Under the pieces are notes generated by a model that was not told the DNA's origin, ran no database searches, and saw nothing but the letters and a program-made list of their open reading frames with translations. Below, in pieces: positions 1 through 9,337 of a DNA stretch of 44,250 nt. The position numbers were made by a program, and so were the translations under genes. The stretch spans positions 19,563 through 63,812 of the forward strand of contig MTNJ01000012.1 in the NCBI GenBank assembly GCA_002011425.1, read 5' to 3'. This DNA is from Candidatus Acetothermia bacterium JdFR-48. GTDB taxonomy: Bacteria; Bipolaricaulota; Bipolaricaulia; Bipolaricaulales; Bipolaricaulaceae. Position 1 is the stretch's first letter. Every line of letters begins with the position of its first letter.

Positions 1-28
1 ATGGCCGCATGATGAGCGTCCGACCCCC

Positions 29-2722
29 TCAGACGAGGTCCTTCTGGGCCAGGACCACGCCTTCTTCGGGATCCGTCTTGAATGTGAACCCATGGGTGCG
101 CAGGATGGCCATCATCCGTGCGTTGTCCGGTGCCGTCTCCGCCAAGACCCGCCTTATGCCCCAGCTCTTGGCGATCTCCAAACAGTAGTCGGTGATTAGC
201 TTCCCGAGGCCCTTCCCTTGCCAAGGGTCGGCGATGAGCACCGCGTACTCCGCGGCCTCGTGGTTTGGGTCCGCCACGAGCCGTCCCACACCGATGAGCT
301 TACGCCCGCCGCCTTCGTTCACCTCCGCCACGATGGCCATCTCCCTATCGTAATCGATGAAGCAGTAACGGGTCGCCATCTCATGTGTTGTCCCCTTGAA
401 TAAGTATCGGAAACGACGCCAAATCGACTCCCGGGAACAGCTGGCGAGGAGCGCATGCCACATGGGCTCGTCCTCCGGCTTTATAGGGCGAAGTACCACG
501 GGTGTACCGTCTCGGAGCGTGGTTTTGTGCGTGTACTCTTCGGGATAAGGCCGGATGGCGAGGTGCGCATAGGGCCTGAGTGGTTTGCCGACGAGCGCCC
601 GGTCCACAATAACCCGGGCATCTAAGGCGATTACGTCATCTGGGGTTACGAGCAAGGGGTTAACGTCCAATTCCTTTATCTCGGGGTAATCGGCCACTAA
701 GTAGGAGAAACGCATTAACACCTCGATGAGACGGTCGAGGTTCGCCCCTGGACGGCCACGGTAACCGCACAACAGGGGCCACGAACGCAGTGACTCGAGC
801 ATGTGGCGGGCTAAACGCTCGTTGAGCGGCGGCAGTCCCAGGGCCCGATCGCGAAAGACCTCGGCCGCGATGCCCCCCATACCCACCATGATCACCGCGC
901 CGAAGGTGGGGTCCTTCTTCGCCCCGAGGAGCATCTCGACCCCCTCTTCGGCGACCACCATCCGCTGCACCGTGACGCCCTCCACCCGGGCATCGGGGCG
1001 CTTCTCCTGGGCTGTCTCCACTATCCTCCCGAAGGCGGTGCGAACGTCGTCGTCCGCCTTTAGACCCAGGACGACGCCCCCTACATCGGTCTTGTGGGTA
1101 ATATCTGAAGAGAAAACCTTGAGCACCACTGGGTAGCCGATCTGACGGGCGATCTCCACGGCCTCATCTGCCGATCGAGCGACGTATGGCTTTGTGACAG
1201 GGATCTCATACGCCTCCAATAGGGCTTTGGAAACAGTTTCCGATAGCACCTCGCCCTCCTCCATGAGGATGGTGTCGAACAGAGCACGTAACCGCTGCCG
1301 GTCGAGGGAGAAGCTCACCGGCACCTCTCGCGGGGTCTCGTAGAGAATCTTTAGGTTACGGGAATAAGAGACCAGGTGCATGAACGCCCGCACCGCCTGC
1401 TCCGGGGTAGTGTAGGTGGGGATACGGGCTTGGTTCAGGATACGGACACCCTCCTGCACCATGCGTCCCCCCATCCATGCGGCCAGAATGGGTTTCCCCG
1501 TACGCTGTCCCAGTCCCGCAAGGGTCCGGGCGGTGGCGGTAGGATCGGTCATCGCCTGAGGGGTAAGGATCACCAGGACAGCGTCCACGTTTGGATCCGC
1601 CAACACGAGCTCCACTGCGGTGCCGTAGCGTTCAGGCGGGGCGTCCCCGAGGACATCCACCGGGTTCCCGTGCGACCAAAACGGGGGCAAGGCTTCGTTC
1701 AGCTTCTCGATGGTCTCCGGGGAAAGCTCGGCCAAGGCCCCGTCGCGAGCGATGAGGGCATCGGTGGCCATCACCCCCGGACCACCAGCATTGGTGACGA
1801 TGGCCAGCCGAGGTCCCTTCGGCACCCTCCCCCGCGCCAAGAGCTCGGCGCAGTCGAAGATATCATCGATCTCGAACACACGTACAATCCCCGCCCGTTG
1901 GAAAGCGGCGTCGTACACCGCGTCCTCCCCGGCCATGGCGCCGGTGTGGGAGGCGGCCGCCTTGGCCGATTCGGAGAACCGTCCCGATTTGTAGACCACG
2001 ATCGGCTTGGTACGGGCGAAAGCTCTGGCAGCGGACATGAACTCCCGCGCCTGGGAGATGGATTCCACATAGAGAATGATGGATTTCGTCTCGGAGGTCT
2101 CGCCGAAGTAATCGATGAGGTCCCCGAAGTCGACGTCCAACATGTTGCCGACGGAGACGAAGTAAGAGAACCCAATGTCCTCTTCCAGCGCCCAGTCGAG
2201 GACGGAGGTGCACAGCGCTCCCGACTGGGAAATGAAAGCCACGTGGCCCGACTTGGGTGTGGAGGCGGCGAAGCTGGCGTTCAACTTCAGGGAAGGAACG
2301 ATGATCCCTAGACAATTGGGCCCAACAATGCGCACACCGTCGAATTCGTTAAGGATCGCTCGGAGTTCATCCTCGAGCCCCCGCCCCTCTTCGCCCACCT
2401 CGCGAAAGCCAGCGGAGATGATGACGATCCCCAGGATTCCCACCTCGCCACACTGCCGCACGATCCCAGGAACCGTGTGGGCCGGGGTGCAGACAACGGC
2501 AAGGTCTGGTACCCGGGGAAGGCTCTTTACATCAGGGTAGGCTTGGATTCCCTGTACGGACTCGTGTTTGGGGTTTACGGGATAGATGACCCCGGGGAAC
2601 CCGGAACCCACCAAATTGCGCAGCACCGTGTACCCTACACTGCGTGGATTATCGCTCGCCCCAATGACGGCGATGCGCTGGGGCCTAAAGATCTTGTCTA
2701 AATTCCTTATGCTCAATGCCAC
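29..2722 (-). CDS. ADP-forming acyl-CoA synthetase fused to GNAT acetyltransferase (Pat/AcdAB-like)
   Basis: The protein has 897 residues if read from GTG at 2722. Order of domains: CoA-binding Rossmann domain (about 8-105), succinyl-CoA-ligase-like flavodoxin domains (about 150-460) with SHTGAMAG, whose His (about 259) matches the phosphorylated His of ADP-forming acetyl-CoA synthetases, ATP-grasp domain (about 490-700) with DITHKTDVGGV, and a C-terminal GNAT domain (about 735-897) with WQGKGLGKLI. This is the layout of the protein acetyltransferase Pat/YfiQ. Known ACD enzymes convert acyl-CoA, ADP and Pi to acid, CoA and ATP. The intact His suggests that the synthetase half may be active here. 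A GAGGGGG run lies five bases before TTG at codon 3 (2714-2716), so translation may start there. It is the last gene of the gntR operon, 57 bp after purD. Which activity dominates is unknown. Confidence 0.88.
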   Translation of the reverse strand: MALSIRNLDKIFRPQRIAVIGASDNPRSVGYTVLRNLVGSGFPGVIYPVNPKHESVQGIQAYPDVKSLPRVPDLAVVCTPAHTVPGIVRQCGEVGILGIVIISAGFREVGEEGRGLEDELRAILNEFDGVRIVGPNCLGIIVPSLKLNASFAASTPKSGHVAFISQSGALCTSVLDWALEEDIGFSYFVSVGNMLDVDFGDLIDYFGETSETKSIILYVESISQAREFMSAARAFARTKPIVVYKSGRFSESAKAAASHTGAMAGEDAVYDAAFQRAGIVRVFEIDDIFDCAELLARGRVPKGPRLAIVTNAGGPGVMATDALIARDGALAELSPETIEKLNEALPPFWSHGNPVDVLGDAPPERYGTAVELVLADPNVDAVLVILTPQAMTDPTATARTLAGLGQRTGKPILAAWMGGRMVQEGVRILNQARIPTYTTPEQAVRAFMHLVSYSRNLKILYETPREVPVSFSLDRQRLRALFDTILMEEGEVLSETVSKALLEAYEIPVTKPYVARSADEAVEIARQIGYPVVLKVFSSDITHKTDVGGVVLGLKADDDVRTAFGRIVETAQEKRPDARVEGVTVQRMVVAEEGVEMLLGAKKDPTFGAVIMVGMGGIAAEVFRDRALGLPPLNERLARHMLESLRSWPLLCGYRGRPGANLDRLIEVLMRFSYLVADYPEIKELDVNPLLVTPDDVIALDARVIVDRALVGKPLRPYAHLAIRPYPEEYTHKTTLRDGTPVVLRPIKPEDEPMWHALLASCSRESIWRRFRYLFKGTTHEMATRYCFIDYDREMAIVAEVNEGGGRKLIGVGRLVADPNHEAAEYAVLIADPWQGKGLGKLITDYCLEIAKSWGIRRVLAETAPDNARMMAILRTHGFTFKTDPEEGVVLAQKDLV

Positions 2723-2779
2723 CCCCTCGAGGGGAGTGTACGGGGCCCGTAGCCGACGGACAACGGAGGAAACCCACAG

Positions 2780-4060
2780 CTAGTTTGCGGGAACGCGGGG
2801 AATATCGTGCCGGTAGTAGAGCCCTAGAGGACAGTGCGTCCCAAGGAAACTGTCCAGAAGTACCTTGGCCTCCTCGGGGGATGATGCCCGCGCGAGAAGG
2901 GCGACGCTGCGGGATGAAGTGGTGAGGTATTTCCCAGCCTCCTCCCGCACCGAGGCGAAATATACCTCGATCCCGGAGGCGGCGAACTCCTCCACGGGCA
3001 ACGTGAAGGGACGCCCAACTTCCGGGGCCTCGGGGTACCCGCTGGGAACGAGGTACTTACACACCGTGGCCATGTGCTCGAATCCGATTTTCTCCACCAA
3101 GTCTCCCATGGCGACGGAGGCGAAGACCTCCAGAGGATCGGAAACGAGGAGCGACAAAACGTTCATCGCCTCGGGGTCGCCGAGGCGGGCGTTAAACTCC
3201 AGCACCTTCGGGCCGCTCTCCGTCTGGATGAACTGGCCGTAGAGTACCCCTCGGTAGGGGACGCCTGTGACCTCCCCCAGCCTCGCTATCGCCTCCTCCA
3301 CAATCCCGAGGGCGGTTTCGAAGTCCTCCCGCGAGACGAAGGGGAGAAGGTGATCGGCACAGGAATAAGAACCCATACCCCCGGTCATTGGCCCAGTGTC
3401 CCCCTCGCGGGCGTACTTATAGTCCTGAACCAAAGGCATTGGGAGAGAGCGCTCGCCGTCAGTGAACACCATCAGCGAGAACTCCTCCCCTTCCAAGCGC
3501 TCCTCCACGAGGATCATCCCCTCCCTCTCGAGGAACATCTGTGCGTACTCCAGGGCCTCCTCCGGACCCGAGAGCTGCCTCCCCATCACCCGTACACCCT
3601 TTCCCCCGGTGAGACCTATGGGCTTGAGGACCACATCGGGATGAGACCGAAGGTGCGTCTCCAGGGAGGCGAGATCCGTGAAGGTCCACCAGCGAGGATA
3701 TCCCCGGCGCAGGTGCTTTACCATGAACTCCCGCATGAACGCCTTGTCGGCTTCGATCCGGGCCAACCCTCGCCGGGGGCCGACACAGGGGATCCCCTTT
3801 CCCTCGAGGGCGTCTACGGCACCTGCGGCGAGAGGAACTTCCGGGCCGAAAACGACGAAGTCCGGCTTCACCGCGAGCGCGTACCGCAACAAGGCCTCGA
3901 CGTTCTCCAAGGGCCCTTCCGTCCAGGTCTCGACGAGGCGCCCGATTCCGGGATTCGGGGTGGCCATGTAGGCGAATATGCGCGGCTCCTGTGGCGACCG
4001 GGCCAGAGCCGCGGCGATGGCGTGCTCACGGGCACCGTGGCCCACTACAATCACCTTCAT
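2780..4060 (-). CDS. purD: phosphoribosylamine--glycine ligase
   Basis: The 426 residues match the usual PurD length. The enzyme joins 5-phosphoribosylamine and glycine with ATP, the second step of purine synthesis, in the cytosol. Visible signs are the N-terminal GHGAREHAIA loop (GGGGREHA in many PurD), the ATP-grasp element KPIGLTGGKGVRVM, GGMGSYS in the middle, and the metal-binding FNARLGDPEAMNVL near residue 290. The ATG overlaps the btpA stop codon by four bases (ATGA), which implies translational coupling. No other pur gene is in the window, so its place behind a transporter, a sugar-kinase-like gene and btpA is unusual. A relative acting on another amine is possible, but the motifs are those of ordinary PurD. 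Confidence 0.9.
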   Translation of the reverse strand: MKVIVVGHGAREHAIAAALARSPQEPRIFAYMATPNPGIGRLVETWTEGPLENVEALLRYALAVKPDFVVFGPEVPLAAGAVDALEGKGIPCVGPRRGLARIEADKAFMREFMVKHLRRGYPRWWTFTDLASLETHLRSHPDVVLKPIGLTGGKGVRVMGRQLSGPEEALEYAQMFLEREGMILVEERLEGEEFSLMVFTDGERSLPMPLVQDYKYAREGDTGPMTGGMGSYSCADHLLPFVSREDFETALGIVEEAIARLGEVTGVPYRGVLYGQFIQTESGPKVLEFNARLGDPEAMNVLSLLVSDPLEVFASVAMGDLVEKIGFEHMATVCKYLVPSGYPEAPEVGRPFTLPVEEFAASGIEVYFASVREEAGKYLTTSSRSVALLARASSPEEAKVLLDSFLGTHCPLGLYYRHDIPRVPAN

Positions 4061-4875
4061 CGTCCCTCACCTCGGATGTGGCGGACCACTGCCATGAGCT
4101 CCCGCACCCTCTCGGGATCGACGGGATTGTGCACCTTACCCTCCTGTTTGAAGTAGCTCCCCACGATGGCACCATCCGCGGCTGCCAGGAGTTCGGGGAC
4201 GCTTGTGGGGGTGACCCCGCTCCCCAGGAAGACCTTGCCCTCGGGGAACTCGTCCTTGAGGTGCCGCACGAGCTCTAGAGGGGCCACCTCGCCGGTCCGG
4301 GCCCCGGTGAGGATTACTGCGTCGGCCCCGCCACGCTCCAGCGCGTCACGAGCCGAATCGGCGAGGTCCCGAGCGGGGAGGGCGTGGGTGTATTTGCCCT
4401 GGACGTCGGCGAGGATCGCCACTCCTTCGGCGTTCAGGGCACGACGCAGACGCATGAGCCCCGGGGCCGCAGGGAGAAGTGGACCCACATCCGAAAGCAA
4501 GAGATCAACGAAGCCCTCCACCCGGATGAAGTCGAGTCCCAAGCACCAAGCCAGGTAGAGTTCGTCTTCGGCGTCGTTGAAGAGGAGGTTCACTCCCACC
4601 GGGAGGTCCACCGCCTCCTTGACGCGGTGGGCTACCACGGCCATGGCAATCAAGGTCGGAGCTGGTACTTTTCCGGTCGGGTAGGGATAGTCGTGAAAAT
4701 TCTCCACCAGGACGGCGTCCACTCCGCCCTCCCGCAGGGCCCCGGCCTCCCGCAGGGCAAACCGAGAAATCTCCTCGAGCGGCTCCCCGCGATACCCCGG
4801 AGAGCCGGGGAGCGGCGGGAGGTGCACCATCCCGATGATCGGCTTGTTCAACTCCCAAAGGCGTGATCTCGCCAT
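4057..4875 (-). CDS. BtpA/SgcQ family TIM-barrel protein
   Basis: The product has 272 residues. The N-terminus KPIIGMVHLPPLPGSP, followed by DAVLVENFHDYPY, GVNLLFND, FIRVEGFVD, ILADVQGKYTH, VILTGARTG and FLGSGVTP, is the typical run of strand ends in BtpA-family phosphate-binding TIM barrels. Family members include cyanobacterial BtpA, implicated in photosystem I stability, and enteric SgcQ, which sits in a carbohydrate operon. The biochemical activity is not established. No photosynthesis gene is present here, so a role in metabolism of a sugar or nucleoside derivative is more likely, in line with the adjoining PfkB kinase. The ATG follows the kinase stop codon with no gap, and the stop overlaps purD. 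Confidence 0.85.
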   Translation of the reverse strand: MARSRLWELNKPIIGMVHLPPLPGSPGYRGEPLEEISRFALREAGALREGGVDAVLVENFHDYPYPTGKVPAPTLIAMAVVAHRVKEAVDLPVGVNLLFNDAEDELYLAWCLGLDFIRVEGFVDLLLSDVGPLLPAAPGLMRLRRALNAEGVAILADVQGKYTHALPARDLADSARDALERGGADAVILTGARTGEVAPLELVRHLKDEFPEGKVFLGSGVTPTSVPELLAAADGAIVGSYFKQEGKVHNPVDPERVRELMAVVRHIRGEGR

Positions 4876-5793
4876 CTATCTCACCCCCTCGTTCCGCGCG
4901 AGAAAGCCCTCCAACTCTTCCCGAGTAGGCGCGTGGGCCCCGAGCCTTTGCGCTACCAAAGCCCCCGCGGCGTTTCCCCACCGAGCCGCTTCCCACAAAG
5001 ACTTTCCCCTCACGAGGCAGAAGAGGAAGGCGGCGTTAAAGGCATCGCCACAACCGGTAGTGTCCGCAGCTCTCACTGGAAAGGCGGGGGAGGCGAAATC
5101 TACCTCCCGGGTCACCACGAGTGCCCCTCGCTCCCCCCGTTTCACCACGACCAGGGGACACGCCTCCCGGAGGAGTTCCAACGCTTCCCTGAATTCTTCA
5201 CGTCCGGAGAGCTCTCGCGCTTCCCCCTCGTTGAGGAAGAGGGCCGAGAGGTGTGGGAAAATGGGGGCGAAGAATTCCGCTCCCCTCGTAGCCCCCACCG
5301 ATCCAGGATCGAGAGCAAGCCGAGGCAAGCTCCATCCTGCACGGTACCACTTTCCCAATGTCTCCACGACGGTGGGGAGGGGATCCGCGATGTAAAGCCA
5401 CTCCGCGTTGAGCACGTAGGCGAGGTCCTCATCGACAAGTTCCCGACGTGCATTGGCCCCCCGAGTATAAAGCAGGCGCCGAACGCCCCCTGGCTCCACC
5501 AACGAGAAGGCGCGGCCACTCGGTCCCGCGAGCAGGAGGACCCTCGGCACCTCCACCCCGGCCGCGGCGAGATGTCCCCGCAGGGTTCCCCCCACCGTGT
5601 CCCCACCCACAGCCCCCACCATTCCCACCCTTCCCCCGAGCCGGGCAAAGGCCACGGCCACGTTGGCCGCGTCCCCACCGGGCGTCTCCCGGATTCCGGC
5701 GAGCTCCACCTCCTCGTCAGCCGCCGGAAGATGTGGGAGGATGAGGACCGTGTCCCAGTTGATGTCGCCTAACGCCACGAGCTCCAGCCTCAT
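4876..5793 (-). CDS. PfkB-family carbohydrate/nucleoside kinase
   Basis: The product has 305 residues when started at ATG 5793, whose ATGA overlaps the permease stop. Longer in-frame starts would run back through the permease gene and are not credible. PfkB signature 1 is seen as TPGGDAANVAVAFARLGG (about 38-55), and signature 2 as DTTGCGDAFNAAF with the catalytic base Asp about 250. The family phosphorylates ribose, fructose derivatives, nucleosides or similar substrates with ATP in the cytosol. The substrate cannot be read from the sequence. Its place after an Opp-type importer and before BtpA suggests that it phosphorylates the imported compound or a product of it. Confidence 0.87.
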   Translation of the reverse strand: MRLELVALGDINWDTVLILPHLPAADEEVELAGIRETPGGDAANVAVAFARLGGRVGMVGAVGGDTVGGTLRGHLAAAGVEVPRVLLLAGPSGRAFSLVEPGGVRRLLYTRGANARRELVDEDLAYVLNAEWLYIADPLPTVVETLGKWYRAGWSLPRLALDPGSVGATRGAEFFAPIFPHLSALFLNEGEARELSGREEFREALELLREACPLVVVKRGERGALVVTREVDFASPAFPVRAADTTGCGDAFNAAFLFCLVRGKSLWEAARWGNAAGALVAQRLGAHAPTREELEGFLARNEGVR

Positions 5794-6638
5794 CTCCGCG
5801 TCCTCGGGTCGGCGAAATCCCGAATAGCGTCGCCAATCAGATTGAACCCCAGCACGGTGACGAAGATGGCAAGGCCTGGGAAGATGGGAACCCACCAGTA
5901 GGACAGCAAGTATTGTCGGCCGTCGGCCACCATCCGGCCCCACTCCGGCGTAGGCGGCTGGGCCCCGAGGCCGATGAAGCTCAAGCTGGACGTGAGGAGG
6001 ATGGCATATCCCACGTCCAAAGTAGCCTGCACGATTAGGGGGGAGAGGGCGTTTCTCAAGAAGTAATTGAAGAAGAGCCGGAGGCCGCCTACTCCCACGG
6101 CCCGTGCCGCCTCTACGTAGAGCTGGTTCTTGACGGAGAGCACTTGCCCCCGGGCCAGGCGGGCGTACCACGGCCACCAGGTGATGGAGATGGCGAGCAT
6201 GGCGTTGGGGAGGCTGGGACCGAGCACCGCCGAGACGAGCATGGCAAAGATGAGGTAGGGAAACGCGAGGAATGAGTCGGTGAGTCGCATGAAAACGTCG
6301 TCGACCCACCCGCCCGCCAGGGCCCCCGCGGTCCCGATTACCGTGCCCAAAAGGAGTGAAAGGCCAATGATGACGAGCGCTGCTTGCAGGGAGATCCGCG
6401 TCCCCACGAGCACGCGTGAGAAGATGTCACGCCCGAGCTCGTCGGTGCCGAAAGGGTGCTCCCACGAGGGGGGCCGGAGCCTTCCCACGAGGTTCACCTT
6501 GTAGGGACTATAGGGGGCGACGTTGGGTGCGACCACCGCACAGAGCGCGATGGAGACCACCAAGATGACCCCGAGGAACCCCAGTGGGTTCCTGCTCGGC
6601 CGAAGGAATTTCCAGGCGGCGCGAAGCTCTTCCCTCAT
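5790..6638 (-). CDS. Opp/Dpp-type ABC transporter permease, DppC-like
   Basis: The product has 282 residues. It has a short cytoplasmic N-terminus, a first membrane segment at about 20-40 (FLGVILVVSIALCAVV), the DppC-type HPFGTDELGRDIFSRVL segment, then a cluster of membrane segments with the EAA loop EAARAVGVGGLRLFFNYFLRN, which contacts the ATPase. Length and order are those of the DppC/OppC family. It pairs with the DppB-like protein encoded upstream; their genes overlap by four bases (6635-6638). The cargo is unknown. Peptides are the usual choice, but the class also carries sugars and nickel. Confidence 0.9.
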   Translation of the reverse strand: MREELRAAWKFLRPSRNPLGFLGVILVVSIALCAVVAPNVAPYSPYKVNLVGRLRPPSWEHPFGTDELGRDIFSRVLVGTRISLQAALVIIGLSLLLGTVIGTAGALAGGWVDDVFMRLTDSFLAFPYLIFAMLVSAVLGPSLPNAMLAISITWWPWYARLARGQVLSVKNQLYVEAARAVGVGGLRLFFNYFLRNALSPLIVQATLDVGYAILLTSSLSFIGLGAQPPTPEWGRMVADGRQYLLSYWWVPIFPGLAIFVTVLGFNLIGDAIRDFADPRTRR

Positions 6639-7642
6639 CGGTAGCGGATCCTTGGGTCCACCACGGTGTAGAGCAGGTCCACGAGGAGGTTCACACCGGT
6701 ATAGAGCAGCCCGGTGATCAAGGTGATGGCCATGATGGCGTTCACATCTAGGACCGTCACCGCGGTGTAGGCGTATGTCCCGAGTCCTGGCCAGGAGAAG
6801 ATGATCTCGACGAGGAGCACCCCGCCGAGGAGGGACCCGATCTGGAGCCCGGTAATAGTGAGGATGGGAACCATCGCGTTTCGGAGGGCATGCTTGAGGA
6901 GGACGACGCGCTCCGCGAGGCCCTTGGCCCTGGCGGTGCGGACGTAATCCTGCCCCAGCACCTCGAGGAGGCTCGCGCGGGTCATGCGGGAGACCACGGC
7001 AAGGGAGCCGTAGGCCAGCGTCACCGCGGGGAGAAGGATGTGGTGTATGGAAGAGAGAAACGCCTTCCAGTTGCCAGTGATGAGGCTATCGAGGATATAA
7101 AGGCCGGTCACATGCTGGGGCGCCGAGACGAAGGGATCGATCCTACCCCCAGCGGGGAACCATCCCAAGATCTTGTAAAAGACGAGCTGTAATACCAAGC
7201 CGAAAATGAACACCGGAAGCGATACCCCCGCCAGGGCGAAGAACCGCGCCAAGTGGTCCAACGGACTGTTTCGGTAGACGGCGGAGAGGATCCCCAGGGG
7301 AACGCCGAGGCAGAAGAACATAATGCCCGCGGTGAGCCCGAGTTCCACCGTGGGGAGAAAGTAAGCCTTGAGGTCCTCGATCACCGGGCGCTTGGACCAG
7401 AGCGACTTCCCGAAGTCACACCGCAGGAGATTTGCCATGTAGACCCCGTACTGGACCCAGAGTGGCTTGTCCAGCCCGTACATCTCACGGACCCTCTCCA
7501 CTTGCTTCTGGCGAGCTTGGGGCCCGGCGGCGATCCGTGCGGGGTCGCCGGGGACCACCCGAGTGAGGACAAACGTGATCAGGGTGAGTCCCCACAGAGT
7601 GAGGAGGGTGTAACCCAGGCGCCTCAGGAGATAAGCCCACAT
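6635..7642 (-). CDS. Opp/Dpp-type ABC transporter permease, DppB-like
   Basis: The product has 335 residues. It begins with the DppB-type helix MWAYLLRRLGYTLLTLWGLT and continues with VVPGDPARIAAGPQA, then five further membrane segments and the EAA loop around YVRTARAKGLAERVVLLKHA. It forms the inner-membrane channel together with DppC. The gene starts 8 bases after a perfect 12-bp hairpin that separates it from the binding-protein gene, and it overlaps dppC. No ATP-binding subunit gene follows, so the energising subunits must be encoded elsewhere. Confidence 0.9.
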   Translation of the reverse strand: MWAYLLRRLGYTLLTLWGLTLITFVLTRVVPGDPARIAAGPQARQKQVERVREMYGLDKPLWVQYGVYMANLLRCDFGKSLWSKRPVIEDLKAYFLPTVELGLTAGIMFFCLGVPLGILSAVYRNSPLDHLARFFALAGVSLPVFIFGLVLQLVFYKILGWFPAGGRIDPFVSAPQHVTGLYILDSLITGNWKAFLSSIHHILLPAVTLAYGSLAVVSRMTRASLLEVLGQDYVRTARAKGLAERVVLLKHALRNAMVPILTITGLQIGSLLGGVLLVEIIFSWPGLGTYAYTAVTVLDVNAIMAITLITGLLYTGVNLLVDLLYTVVDPRIRYR

Positions 7643-7650
7643 AACGAAAG

Positions 7651-7678
7651 AGGGGAGGGGTCTTGAGACCCCTCCCCT
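7651..7678 (-). promoter_or_regulatory. intercistronic GC-rich hairpin between binding-protein and permease genes
   Basis: Bases 7651-7662 and 7667-7678 are perfect 12-bp complements around a TTGA loop. Only a weak CTTTCGTT stretch follows on the minus strand, so it may act as a partial terminator or an RNA-processing and stability element, letting the binding protein be made in excess over the permeases. The role is inference; the dyad is directly visible. Confidence 0.75.
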
Positions 7679-7687
7679 AAAGCCCCC

Positions 7688-9271
7688 TCACTTTTCGAGC
7701 CACATGTTGTAGAGGAAGAACCCCTCGGTGTAAATGGGACTGTAGACATAGCCCTTAACCCAGTCGCGCAGGGCGATGCGGGTGGTGAGGTGGTAGAGAT
7801 CGATATCCGGGCTGTCATCGTAGATGAGGGCCTGGACTTCCTTGAGAAGTTCACAGCGGACCTCGGGATTCGTCTCCACCTGAGCCTTGTCCAGGAGCTC
7901 GTCGACGCGTGCGTTTCTATAGAAGCCGATGTTGAAGGCCACCGGAGGCCACTGGCTCGAGTGGTACATGGGGTAGAGGAAGTTGATCACGTCGGCGTAG
8001 TCGGGCCACCAGCCGTTGGCCACAATCGCCGGGGTCCGTTCGGGGGCAGCCGCCGAGACCCGCTCCCAGAGGTCCGGCCAGGGGAGCTCGATAATCTGCA
8101 GCTTGATCCCCAGCTCAGCGAGGCTCGCCTGGAGGAGCTCACCGACACGGCGGCGGTCCTCGTGGCCGGACTCGTACACGTACTCCAGGGTGAAGCCACC
8201 GTTGGGATAGCCGGCCTCAGCCAATAGTCCACGGGCGAGGTCGAGGTCCTGCACGGGTAGGGGGAGTTCATCGTTGTGACATGGGAGACCGATGGCGGCC
8301 GCCCCCTGCATCTGGACTGCATGACCACGGAGCACATACTCGATCATGCCCTTGTAGTCGAGTGCGGCACGGATGGCCTTGCGGACACGGGCGTCGGATG
8401 TGGGCCCGGCGACACAATTGAAGCGGAGGTAGGTGGCGTGCATGGAGGGCTCCTCCACCAGGACTATCCCGGGACGGCCCTTGAGGAGCTCCCAATCGTC
8501 CACGGAGATATCCATGGCGATGTCCACGTCTCCCCGTTCGAGGAGCAATCGCTGCACCGACGGTTCGGTGATGTACCGGATGATCACCTGTTCAATGTCG
8601 TTCTTGACCCCCTCCCAGCCACGCCAGTAGTCCTCGAAGCGCCGCAGGATGATATGTTGGCCCTTCACCCACTCCACGAACTCGTAGGGACCAGTGCCCA
8701 CCATATGGCTGCTCAACCACTCCTGGGCCCAGGGATCGGCGTCAGTGGCATGTGCCTTGACCGCCGCGGGGGAGACGATCCCCGTGCCGAAGATGTTGGC
8801 CAGCACCTGGAGGAACTCGGGGTAGGGGCGTTTGAGGGTGAACCGCACTGTGAAGTCATCCAGGGCCTCTACCTTCTCGATGGGCTCGAGCATCCACGCT
8901 GGGCCCAAGTTGATGGAGATCGCCCGCTCGAAGCTGAACACCACCGCCTCGGCGTTACAAGGGGTACCGTCGTGGAAAACGATGCCGGGATGGAGCTTGA
9001 AGGTCCAGACCTTCCCGTCGGGTGAAGCCTCCCACGATTCGGCGAGTTCTGGCTCCACCTCCACCGAGCCGGGCTTATAGCGAACGAGGCGTTCGTATAC
9101 CACGAGGTTCACGTTGATGGCAGCCGCCTCATACCCCACCCCAATGTCCAACGTGGAGGGCTGGAGGCCGGTAGCGATGACGAGGGTCCGCTCCCGAGGG
9201 ATCTCCTGCCCCAAAGCCAAAAGCCCCAAAACCGCGAACAACACACTGCTCATGAGGACTGTACGTGTCAT
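7688..9271 (-). CDS. family 5 extracellular solute-binding protein (Opp/Dpp type)
   Basis: The product has 527 residues. ATG at 9271 is chosen because AAAGGAGGG lies four bases before it; an upstream in-frame GTG at 9289 has no such site. The N-terminus (MTRTVLMSS, hydrophobic core, ALG before QE) is a Sec signal peptide without a lipobox Cys, so the mature protein should be periplasmic. ERTLVIATGLQPSTLDIG, ELAESWEASPDGKVWTFKL and DGTPCNAEAVVFSFER are classic SBP_bac_5 segments. It delivers substrate to the two permeases downstream. The substrate cannot be read from the sequence. The genomic context (PfkB, BtpA, acyl-CoA synthetase) leaves both peptides and a glycoside or nucleoside possible. 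Confidence 0.9.
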   Translation of the reverse strand: MTRTVLMSSVLFAVLGLLALGQEIPRERTLVIATGLQPSTLDIGVGYEAAAINVNLVVYERLVRYKPGSVEVEPELAESWEASPDGKVWTFKLHPGIVFHDGTPCNAEAVVFSFERAISINLGPAWMLEPIEKVEALDDFTVRFTLKRPYPEFLQVLANIFGTGIVSPAAVKAHATDADPWAQEWLSSHMVGTGPYEFVEWVKGQHIILRRFEDYWRGWEGVKNDIEQVIIRYITEPSVQRLLLERGDVDIAMDISVDDWELLKGRPGIVLVEEPSMHATYLRFNCVAGPTSDARVRKAIRAALDYKGMIEYVLRGHAVQMQGAAAIGLPCHNDELPLPVQDLDLARGLLAEAGYPNGGFTLEYVYESGHEDRRRVGELLQASLAELGIKLQIIELPWPDLWERVSAAAPERTPAIVANGWWPDYADVINFLYPMYHSSQWPPVAFNIGFYRNARVDELLDKAQVETNPEVRCELLKEVQALIYDDSPDIDLYHLTTRIALRDWVKGYVYSPIYTEGFFLYNMWLEK

Positions 9272-9337
9272 ACATCCCTCCTTTGCCACGCGTTTTCGCG
9301 AAGTACGACCGACCTTCTCTCCGTTACCACCTCCTTC

